Below are positions 10,711-20,939 of a stretch of DNA of 64,000 bases, one piece after another. Location of the stretch: assembly GCF_003086295.3 (NCBI RefSeq), contig NC_092048.1, positions 106,098,276 through 106,162,275 of the forward strand. Reading direction: 5' to 3'. The DNA is from Arachis hypogaea. Taxonomy: Eukaryota; Streptophyta; Magnoliopsida; Fabales; Fabaceae. The notes beneath the pieces are model-generated. The model was given only the letters and a program-made list of their open reading frames with translations. It had not been told where the DNA came from and searched no databases. Every line of letters begins with the position of its first letter. Within the stretch, counting starts at the first letter, position 1. The translations under genes and the position numbers were made by a program.

Positions 10711-11115
10711 TCACTTGGGAACTTCACCAAGGAGGAAAATCTCCAACTCCTTGGCATTTTTGGGTTGAGTGTGATAAAGCTTCACCCTATGACCATTAAC
10801 TTTGAACTTCACTCCCTTGGTAGGGTGGATCACCTCCACCACCCCATAAGGTTTGACATCCACTACTCTAAACGGCCCGTCCCATCTTGATCTCAATTTT
10901 CCAGGCATCAATCGCAATCTTGAATTATACACAAGCACTTCATCACCCATCTTGAAGTTCTTCCTCCTGATATTCTGGTCATGGAATGCCTTAGCTTTTT
11001 CCTTGTAGAATTGAGCGTTCTCATATGCTTCCAACCTAAGGCATTCTAATTCCTCCAATTGAAGCTTACGTTCCATTCCCGCCCCCTTTAAGTCCGGATT
11101 GAAATTCTTCACCGC
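10711..11115 (-). pseudogene. Element C integrase C-terminal part
   Basis: This frame continues C's integrase from 23420 across element B: the host protein reads ...HRAYWAV, then KNFNPDLKGAG. It includes LEELECLRLEAYENAQFYKEK, the basic linker, and a C-terminal GPFRVV...PYGVVEV segment typical of plant Ty3 integrases, and ends at a TGA (10713-10711). It has no stop of its own but is cut off from its N-terminus by B. Confidence 0.9.
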
Positions 11116-11387
11116 TGATGCCATGGCATTTTGGCCAGTTTCACTGACCTTTTCTTTACTGTTTTTAGGGTAGTTTCATGCATTTCCTTAGGAAATAAGC
11201 TAGTTTTGGGTAGATATTCACTTACATCTTGATTCAAGCATACATTGTGCACTTTACATGATTTCATGAGGATTTTGCATGAATTTAAGGACAAAATTGG
11301 ATGTTGCATTTCTCATGACTTGAACTAGAACTTTGATGCACGTTATTGCTTGATTTCAGGACAAAGGAAGCAAAGAAGAACCACATT

Positions 11388-12480
11388 AGTGGCTACGTTA
11401 GTTACACTAACGTTAACACTAACGTGGAATGGGAGTAACTTGCAAAGTTAATGAGAAAAGTGATTGCCAATAACGCTCTCGAAGCCATCATTGCCCACGT
11501 TAAGAGTCACGTTAACTAAGTTAACGTGAACTCTAACGTGGAAGTAAAGAAATGGAGCCAACGTTAGTGACACTTAACATTATCACTAACGTTGGACCAG
11601 GATCATGAGTGGCCACGTTAGAGTCCACGTTAACTTAGTTAACGTGGCCTCTAACGTTAAGAAGAAAGGGGGGAGCCAACGTTAGTGACACTCAACATTG
11701 TCACTAACGTTGGCCAAAGCACATTAAGCCACGTTAACTCCCATGTTAACCTAGTTAACATGGAAGCTAACGTGAAGGAACAAAGTGGTCGACAACGTTA
11801 GTGACACCCAACATTGTCACTAACGTTAGAAGAACACAAGCCCCCAATGAGCCACGTTGACTCCCACGTTAACCTAGTTAACGTGGAAGCTAACGTGAAG
11901 AAAGAAGGTGATCGCCAACGTTAGTGATACCCAACACTGTCACTAACGTTGGAAGGAGCCACACATGCCACCATGAGCCACGTTAACTCCCACGTTAACT
12001 TAGTTAACGTGGAAGCTAATGTGGATAAGGGAAAGATGAGCCAACATTAGTGACACTCAACTTTGTCACTAACGTTGGAGATGGCTAGCAAGGCCACGTT
12101 AGAAGCCATGTTAACCTAGTTAACGTGGACTCTAACGTGGAAAATAGGGGCAATTTGGAACGTTAGTGACAATGGTAAGTGTCACTAACGTTCTCGAAGG
12201 TTGGCAAGCCTACGTTAAAAGAGCCACGTTAACTAAGTTAACGTGGACTCTAACGTAGGGAAGGGGGAGGCTTCTCAACGTTATTGGGAAAGTTGAGTCC
12301 CAATAACGTGTGCGAAGGACATAGTGGAAACGTTAGTGGCAACGTTTGTGCCACTAACGTTGAGGTTAACATGGCTTTTAACTTTGGTGAGAAACGTTAG
12401 TGAAAAAGGTGATTGTCACTAACGTTCTCGAACCCATATTTTCACTGAACGTTAACACCACTAACTTCCTGAGCCAAAGC
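11388..12480. repeat. Two-type alternating palindrome array in the B 5' LTR
   Basis: Two inverted-repeat modules alternate about ten times. Type 1 is a nested dyad around GTTAACNTAGTTAAC, flanked by CACGTTA / TAACGTG. Type 2 is CCAACGTTAGTGACA and its inverse TGTCACTAACGTTGG with a short spacer. Each would fold into a 38-50-bp hairpin. The same array recurs at 21212-22304 in the 3' LTR. Confidence 0.9.
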
Positions 12481-12606
12481 CCCTGCCCACTTCATACTTT
12501 CTCTCTGCGAGTAAAAGCTAAGCCCAATGAAGAAGAGAACTACTTCAAACTCAAGATCCAAAGGCCCAAGACTTGAAGAATCAACTAGAAGAACAGAAGA
12601 GTAGTA

Positions 12607-12616
12607 TATATAGGAG
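12607..12616 (+). promoter_or_regulatory. Candidate TATA box of the B LTR
   Basis: TATATATAGG lies just downstream of the palindrome array and upstream of a T-rich leader. The 3' LTR counterpart is near 22429-22438. Confidence 0.55.
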
Positions 12617-13601
12617 TAGCTTTGAAATATTTTGGGAGTTGGAAATTATAGGGAGACTCTTAGCATAGAACTACTCTCTGTATTTACTTTCTCTGCACTT
12701 CTAAGTTTTCATCATGTATTTTCCATCTTTGTTTTCATTTTCCAGAGCTATGAACAACTAAACCCCTGTCATTGGGTTAGGGAGCTCTGTTGTAATTTGA
12801 TGGATCAATACTAGTTTTTATTATTCTTCTTCTATCTTTTCTCTTGATTTTACTTGAAAGCTTTAGATCTTCATCCAATTGAGTAGTTATCTTGAAAAAG
12901 AAGCTATTCATACTTGGATCTCTTCTGAACCTTGAAAGAGGAATGAAGAGATCAAGCTAGAAATGCTTTCTCATGCTGGACCAAATTGGGTTTGGATGGA
13001 TATGTGACTATAATCCTCTCAACACTTGGTTTGGGAAATGCATGTGGTATAATCAGTGACCATACTTCATCTCTTCTCATGAGCAATTGACAAGGGAATT
13101 GGCTATTGATCAAGATTTGAGAGATTGAATTACAAGAAGTTGTAATTCAATCACTTAAGATTGCCAAGGAGATCAATGAGTGCATTGATTGAGGAAGAGA
13201 TGAAAATGAAATTGATCCGGAGAATGCAACATCTCCTAAGCCCAATGAACTCCCCATTTCTGATCTTACCCATTCTCTTTAATTTCTGTTATTTACTTTA
13301 ATGATCAATTCTCCCATTCCCATTTATAATTCTGCAATTTACCTTCAGTCATTTACTTTCAGATCTATAATTCTAGCATTTACTTTCCTGTCAATTACCT
13401 TCCCGCCATTTTATTTTCTGCAATTCTCAACTCAAATTCTGGATTCGCTCAACTAGAACAGTCCTCTAATTAAAGTTGCTTGATCAATCAATCCTTGTGG
13501 GATTCGACCTCACTCTATTGTGAGTTTTTACTTGACGACAAATTTGGTACACTTGCCGAAGGAAATTTGTTGTGAGACAAGTTTTCCGTGCATCAGGTTT
13601 A

Positions 13602-13619
13602 TGGTGCCGTTGCCGGGGA
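13602..13619 (+). other. Element B primer-binding site (tRNA-Asp)
   Basis: TGGTGCCGTTGCCGGGGA, six bases after the LTR, pairs with the 3' end of plant tRNA-Asp with one mismatch (T for C at position 4). tRNA-Asp priming is typical of Athila/Tat elements. Confidence 0.85.
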
Positions 13620-13877
13620 TTGATTGTGCATCAACAATGATTAGATTGGAGGATAACTAGATTGAGCATTTTATTTTTATTTGATTTAAATTTCTGTTTT
13701 AGTCATTTACTTTCTGTTTTAGATAACTTCTTCCCTTCCCCCATACTTTTTCTTTGTTATTTACTATTCATCTCACTAACCAACTAACTATTTGATATAT
13801 TGCATCACTCACACTAACAGTAATTCTGACAGATATACTTTCTGCACCTATTCTCTTTGCTTGTACTTGTTGGTTGT

Positions 13878-16800
13878 ATGACAGGGAGAAGAAGAGGGGC
13901 TTCAACTTCCTTTGATTCTGAACCTGAGAGAACCTTCCTTAGACTAAGGAGGGAGGCAAGAGAAAAACGTGTAGTTGGTGCTGAAGAAGAGGAGGAACAC
14001 TTTGAGGAATACTTTGAACCAAACATGGAAGAAAACATGGAAAACCATCATGAAGAAGAGGCTCACAACCATGGCAAAGGAGGTCGAGCAAATCATGCTA
14101 GGGAGGATAGAAGAGTTTTAGGCTCTTACATCAATCCAAACCCAGGAAACTGTGGAAGTAGCATTCAAAAGCTAACCATCCATGCCAACAATTTTGAACT
14201 GAAGCCACAGCTCATCACCCTTGTTCAGAACAACTGTTCGTTCGGAGGGAGTGTCCAAGAGGACCCCAATCAACATCTAACCACCTTCCTGAGAATATGT
14301 GACATAGTGAAATCTAATGGTGTTCATCCTGACGCCTATAGACTGCTCTTATTTCCATTCTCACTCAAGGATAAGGCAGCCAAGTGGCTGGAATCTTTCC
14401 CAAGGGAAAGCTTGACAACTTGAAAAGACGTGGTGAAGAAATTCTTAGCAAGATTTTACCCTCCTCAACGAATCAATAGGCTGAGAGCTGAAGTCCAAAC
14501 TTTCAGGCAACAAGATGGTGAGACTCTATATGAAGCATGGGAGAGGTTTAAAGACCTAACAAGGAGGTGCCCACCAGATATGTTCAATGAATGGGTGCAG
14601 CTGCACATTTTCTATGAAGGGCTCTCTTATGATTCAAAGAAGGCCGTAGACCATTCATCCGGGGGATCTTTGAACAAGAAGAAGACTATTGAGGAAGCCA
14701 TAGATGTCATTGAAACAGTAGCAGAGAACGACTACTTCTATACTTCCGAAAGAGGGAACACAAGAGGAGTAATGGAGCTAAACAATGTAGATGCTCTGCT
14801 GGCCCAAAACAAGCTCATTACCCAGCAGCTGGCTGACCTCACCAAGAAGATGGAGAGGAACCAAGTAGCAGCAGTATCCACTTTATCAACAACCCAAGAA
14901 AGAGTGAATGAAGAAGCAGAGGGTAGTCAGGAGCAAGCCAACTACATTGGAAATTCACCTAGGCAAAACCATGATCCATACTCCAAGACCTACAACCCTG
15001 GATGGAGGAATCACCCAAACTTTGGGTGGGGAAATCAACAAGACCAAAGCCTTGATCAAAGACGCCCAAATCCAAACAATGCAGCCACCCAACACTTCAC
15101 ATCTAGACCATATCAACACCCCCATAACAACAACTTCCCACATTCATATCAAGGCCAGAATAACCCTACTCAGCCTGACCTGTCATCATTTAATGAAAGA
15201 ATCTCAAGGATTGAGAATCTACTTGAAGGCATAAGCAAAGAAATTCAAGATAGTAAAGCATTCCGAGAAGAGGTGATATCCAATATGCAGAATCAGGATG
15301 CTGCCATCAAGAAACTTGAGACACAAATTGGCTACTTATTCAAACAAATCCCCCACCACAACCTTCACAGCAAGACTAGCTCAACACAAAGGGAGGAGTG
15401 TCAGGCTATCACCTTTAGGAGTGGGAAGGAACTGAAGGAAACCCCCCAGAAACCACAAAAAGAGGACTCAACTAAAGAGGAAGAAGAGCAGGACGAAGCT
15501 CGAGTTCCCACTTTGAATTTACAAAAAGGGGAAGGAGTGCTGAAGCCAGACGCCCCAAGAGTCCCATACCCTCAGCAATTAAGGAAGAAAGGGGATGACA
15601 ATCAGTTTTCGAGATTTCTGGAAATCTTCAAGAAACTGCAAATCAACATACCCTTTGCTGAAGCAATAGAACAAATGCCACTCTACGCCAAGTTCTTGAA
15701 GGAGCTCATGACTAAGAAGAGAAGCTGGAAGAACAACGAAACTGTGATACTAATCGAAGAATGTAGTGCTATCATTCAGCACAAACTGCCCCAGAAATTA
15801 AAGGATCCCGGGAGTTTTTAAATCCCTTGTATTATAGGGGAAATCACAGTGGAAAAGGCTCTGTGTGACTTAGGAGCCAGCATCAATTTGATGTCAGTAG
15901 CTATGATGAGAAAGATGAAGATCGAGGAAGCTAAACCAACAAAGATGGCCTTACAATTGGCGGACAGATCGTTCAAGTTCCCGCATAGCGTCGTAGAAGA
16001 TTTGCTGGTGAAGGTGGGAGATTTTATCTTCCCAGCAGACTTTGTAGTGCTGGACATGCAGGAGGAAGCCAAGGTTTCCATTATTCTGGGAAGGCCATTC
16101 TTGGCCACTGCTGGAGCTGTAATTGATGTACAAAAAAGAGATCACACCCTGAGATTACACAAGGAAAAGATGACGATCAATGTGTTCAAGGCCATGAGTT
16201 ACCCACCAGAGCAAATGGGAGAATGTATGAGGTTGGACTCACTTGAAGACACAGTGCAGGAAAGTTTTGAAGAAGAAGAACCTGAAGGCATAATAGAGGA
16301 GGAGTCTACGTGTAGTGAAGAGGTTGCAACAGCAGAAAGTCAAATACAAGGTGCACCAAAGGAAGAGAAGGAAAAGTCAGAAGCACCCAAACTTGAACTC
16401 AAAGCATTGCCACCCTCTCTCAAATATGCGTACTTAGGAGAAGATGAAAATTACCCAGTGATTATAAGCTCCTTCCTCAGCCAAGATTAAGAGGATGAAC
16501 TGCTCAAAGTACTGCGAAACCACAAAGATGCTATTGGTTGGACTCTTGCTGACTTGAAGGGGATAAGTTCGGCCATATGTATGCACAAGATACTGCTGGA
16601 AGAAGATGCCAAACCATCCATTCAATCCTAAAGGGGGTTGAACCCAATCATAAAGGAAGTGGTACAGAAGAAAGTTATGAAGTTGTGGCAAGGGGTAATT
16701 TACCCAATCTCAGACAGCCCCTGGGTTAGCCCCGTGCATATCGTCCCAAAAAAGGGAGGAATTACCGTGGTTCCCAATGAGAAGAATGAACTAATTCCTA

Positions 16801-19280
16801 CAAGGACAATCACAGGATGGCAGATGTGCATAGACTACAGGAAGCTCAACGAGGCTACACGAAAAGATCATTTCCCCCTTCCATTCATGGATCAGATGTT
16901 GGAAAGACTCGCAGGGCACGTTTATTATTGTTTTCTCGACGGTTATTCAGGATATAACCAAATAGTGGTTGATCCCAGAGATCAAGAGAAAACCTCATTC
17001 ACTTGCCCATATGGAGTGTTTGCTTACAGGCGCATGCCATTTGGGCTATATAATGCACCTGCGACTTTCCAATGCTGCATGCTTTCTATCTTTTTAGATA
17101 TGATAGAAAAATTCATTGAAGTTTTTATGGATGACTTCTCAGTATTCGGAGATTCCTTTCCTAGCTGCCTACATCACCTTGCCTTGGTATTGAAAAGATG
17201 CTAAGAAACCAATCTGGTCTTGAACTGGGAAAAATGTCACTTTATGGTGACAGGAGGAATAGTCCTTGGTCACAAAGTTTCTAACCAAGGCATTGAGGTT
17301 GACAGAGCCAAAGTAGAACTTATTGAAAAACTGCCTCCACCCAGTGATGTCAGGGCAATTAGGAGCTTTTTAGGGCATGCTGGTTTTTACAGAAGGTTTA
17401 TTAAAGATTTTTTAAAGATAGCCAAGCCCTTAAGCAATCTGCTTGTATCAGATACACCATTTATCTTTGATGAAACATGCATGTTAGCCTTTGAAAATTT
17501 GAAAATGAGGTTGTCCTCTGCTCCTATTATTTCCCTACCTGATTGGAATTTACCGTTTGAATTGATGTGTGACGCATCGGATTTCGCAGTTGGGGTAGTG
17601 TTGGGACAGAGGAAAGATAACTTAGTCCACGTGATATACTATACTAGCAAGGTCCTTAATGATACTCAAAGAAATTATACCACTACTGAAAAGGAGTTAC
17701 TAGCAATAGTTTTTGCATTTGACAAGTTTAGATCATACCTCATTGGTGCGAAAGTGATTGTTTTTACAGACCACACAGCACTTAAATATTTGTTTGCCAA
17801 GCAAGAATCAAAACCAAGACTAATAAGATGGATCTTATTGTTGCAGGAATTCAATATTGAGATCAGAGACAAGAAAGGAGTAGAGAACAAGGTAGCAGAT
17901 CACCTATCCAGGATTCCTCATAATGAAGGTGGAGCACATGATACAAGTGTAAACGAGCTCTTCCCTGATGAGCAGTTGATGACAGTTCACAAAGCACCAT
18001 GGTTCGCAGACATTGCCAACTTCAAGGCATCTGGAGCATTACCTCCAGAGATCAATAAACATCAAAAAAGGAAGCTCATGAATGATGCAAAGTACTTTGT
18101 CTAGGATGAGCCATATCTCTTCAAGAAGTGTTCAGATGGAATCCTTAGACGATGTGTTTCGGAAGAAGAAGGACGAGAGGTCCTATGGAACTGCCACGGC
18201 TCATGTTATGGAGGACACTTTGGAGGAGACAGAACAACAGCAAAGGTGTTACAAAGTGGATTCTTTTGGCCCACCCTTTTCAAGGATGCAAAAGAACTGG
18301 TAAGGAGCTGCAATGAATGCCAAAGATCTGGAAACTTGCCCAAAAGAAATGAGATGCCACAGAATTTCATCTTGGAATAACTGGAACTGTTTGATGTGTA
18401 GGGAATTGATTTCATGGGACCATTCCCAACCTCATATGCAAACAATTACATCTTGGTAGCAGTAGATTACGTCTCCAAGTGGGTAGAGGCTATTGCAACC
18501 CCAACAAACGATAACAAGGTGGTCATGAACTTCCTCAGGAAGAATATCTTTAGCCGGTTTGGAGTCCCATGAGCACTCATCAGTGATGGAGGAAGCCATT
18601 ATTGTAACAAACCACTAGAAGCTCTTCTCCTACGATATGGGGTAAAACATAAGGTAGCCACACCATACCATCCCCAAACAAGTGGACACACTGAGATATC
18701 CAACAGAGAGCTAAAGAGGATTCTGGAAAAGACTGTGGGTGCATCAAGAAAGGATTGGTCGAAGAAGCTGGATGATGCTCTTTGGGCATACAGAACAGCA
18801 TTCAAAACACCACTTGGAATGTCCCCATATCAACTGATGTATGGTAAGGCTTGTCATTTACCACTAGAGCTGGAACACAAAGCTCTCTGGGCTATCAAGA
18901 TACTAAACTTTGACAGCATTGCCGCTGGTGCAAAGAAGATCTTACAGCTGCAAGAGATGGAGGAATTCAGGTCATAAGCCTATGAAAATTCCAGGATGTA
19001 CAAAGAGAAGGCAAAGAGAAGACATGACCTGCGTCTTGCACCCAGAAGTTGCGAAAAGGGGCAGCGAGTACTTCTCTACAATTTCAAATTGAGACTGTTC
19101 CCAGGAAAACTCAAATCAAGGTGGTCTGGACCTTTTCTTGTCACAAAAGTATCGCCATATGGACACATCGAAGTCACGGATGAAGGTTCAGAGAGGACTT
19201 TTACAGTTAATGGACAAAGACTCAAGCATTACTTGGGCAACATGGGGGAAAACCCCAGAGTAAACTATCATCTCAAGTGA
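13878..19280 (+). pseudogene. Element B gag-pol polyprotein, ten in-frame stops
   Basis: The first ATG is at 13878 (MTGRRRGAST). One frame runs to TGA 19278-19280, about 1,800 codons, with no frameshift. Internal stops begin at 14421, 15819, 16488, 16629, 17202, 18102, 18378, 18399, 18570 and 18975. Domains in order are: gag capsid (about 14230-14720, YEAWERFKDLTRRCPPDMF); aspartic protease (ALCDLGASINLM near 15860, IILGRPFLATAGAVIDV near 16080); reverse transcriptase (WVSPVHIVPKKGG, then FMDDFS near 17127); RNase H ([40 protein letters not shown]); integrase with an HHCC finger (18150-18330), catalytic blocks [19 protein letters not shown] and [11 protein letters not shown], and a C-terminal GPFLVTKVSPYGHIEV. 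No CCHC knuckle is seen in gag. It cannot make full-length polyprotein as it stands. Confidence 0.93.
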
Positions 19281-19290
19281 AGGAGGAATC

Positions 19291-19338
19291 GTCAAGCTAG
19301 TGACGATAAAGAAGCGCTTTGTTGGGAGGCAACCCAAC
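19291..19338 (+). other. Conserved post-pol block with hairpin, element B
   Basis: Ten bases after the stop, GTCAAGCTAGTGAC is followed by AAGCGCTT and the hairpin GTTGGGAGGCAACCCAAC (19321-19338). Nearly the same block follows the F gag-protease stop at 55811-55856, although B and F have unrelated LTRs. It may be a structured RNA element. Function unknown. Confidence 0.65.
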
Positions 19339-20939
19339 CTCAGGTATTTTCCTTTTCACCTTTATTTCAATAAAGATCACAAGTTGTTTCCCCTGTATTG
19401 TAAGGAGCTAAGTTTGGTGTTCCACACCAGAACAATCCAAGAGTGATAGTGTAATTCTAAGTTTGGTGTTCCACCAAAGGACAGTAGTTAGAATTACACT
19501 CCACTCCCAAATCACATTGCTAGCTCCAACCAATCAAGGGAAACCACTTAAATGTAGTTAGACTTTAGTTAATAAGTGTTTTGTTAAAAATAAGATATGA
19601 GGTTCTCAGCATATATGCAAGGTTTGGTACTAGGCACGGAACTAAGTTTGGTGTTCACACACCAAATTAAGTTCAGAAATCACAAGCATACATGCAAGCT
19701 AACTATTTCTCAAGTGCTTTGGGAACAAGCAACTTCAAATAACTTTGCAGGAATCTTATGAGGAAATGGTGCACTTTCACCCAAGGAAGTGAGGTAGCAA
19801 GGATTAGGATGGTGACAAAGAAAGAAGGCAACTAGAAATCGTCACCAGAAGGTTGTATTGTTACTTAATACCATTGTACCCAGAATTGTTGAAAATTGGA
19901 ATTTCGGATGCACTTTTGATTAATAGTTGCTCGTAGTTTGAACTTTATTTTAATTCTGTCTTTTAAAGTTTTGATGCATAGGTCTTTTGTCGCTGGTCTT
20001 TATGTTACTGCATCATTTCTTTACTTACTTGTATGCTTGTCCCTTTTGAATCAAATGAAAAGAGAATGATTGTTTTCAAAAGACCAGAGTGGAGTTTATA
20101 CTAGAGAGTAAGTCCATGAGTTTGTGGTGTGGTCATAAGTTAGCAAAGTTGGTTCAACCATAAGGTGGGAAGACAACTATCTGTCATGAATACTATGCTT
20201 GAGACACACCCCATGAGATTAGATAAATAAGAAGATCCTAATAAGAAAAAGGAAAAGAACAATCAAAGTTGAGGAATAAAAGAAAAATAGTAAGCAATAA
20301 GGCTAGGCACCAATGGTTTTAATCTTGAAGCATGTGTCTGTGGTGCTCCTGTGTGAGGGATTTACTTGGATGAATAAGCTCTTAGGGGTGCCTTATCACT
20401 TGGTAACTTGGGTTAACTAACCCGGGATTATCAGCTGAAAGTCCACTATCAAGAGTAACCCTCACCACAGAGCATTTAGTAACCCAAAGAGGTGCTGGAC
20501 ACCAAGGTCTCAAGAAAAGAAAATAAATAAACTATGTGCCTGTGGTGTGTATGTATGGGGGAGAGACTTGAGCAAGTAAGTCCTTAGGGGTACTTCAACA
20601 CCTAGCAGCTTGAACCAACTGGTTCGGGAGTGTTGGCTGAAAGCTTATTTTAAAGAGTTGCCCCCTTACAGAGCACTTAGCCTAAGAACACAAATAAGCC
20701 CTGAATTAACAACAAAAGGATCAATGAATAAAAGTCTCATGGGATGCAATCAAAGTGAGTGTTTTATGACAAGATAAAGGTCTGAAATCCAGGATTGAAC
20801 CTAAGTTGCTATGCATGAAACCACCATAAAACCAGGGACATGACTTCCACAAGAATGACTCATTTCTCTTGGCATTCCATTCATCATTCTCTTGTTCCAG
20901 TACATGCTTAGGGACAAGCAAGCTTTAAGTTTGGTGTTG
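19339..20939 (+). other. Noncoding 3' internal region of B, with repeated 13-mer
   Basis: There is no ORF here. TAAGTTTGGTGTT occurs at 19409, 19458, 19643 and 20926; the last copy ends one base before the 3' LTR. F has the same motif in the same place. A purine-rich phrase ttagggacaagcaa lies about 25 bp upstream of the LTR and could act as polypurine tract. Confidence 0.65.
20300..20700 (+). repeat. Two diverged ~200-bp tandem repeats in the B tail
   Basis: Each copy carries ATGTGYCTGTGGTG (20332 and 20534), then ttaggggtRcYTYAtCAc, and ends near cagagcaYttag. F has a matching pair near 60190-60560. The region is noncoding. Confidence 0.55.

Larger units (their letters stand above)
11116..13595 (+). 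repeat. Element B 5' LTR
   Basis: It runs from TGATGCCATGG to CCGTGCATCA and matches 20940-23419 almost throughout. U3 contains a kilobase-scale palindrome array. A TATA-like TATATATAGG (12607-12616) lies about 125 bp downstream of that array. The small ATG frame at 12632 falls in the 5' transcribed part and has no recognisable domain. Confidence 0.95.
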
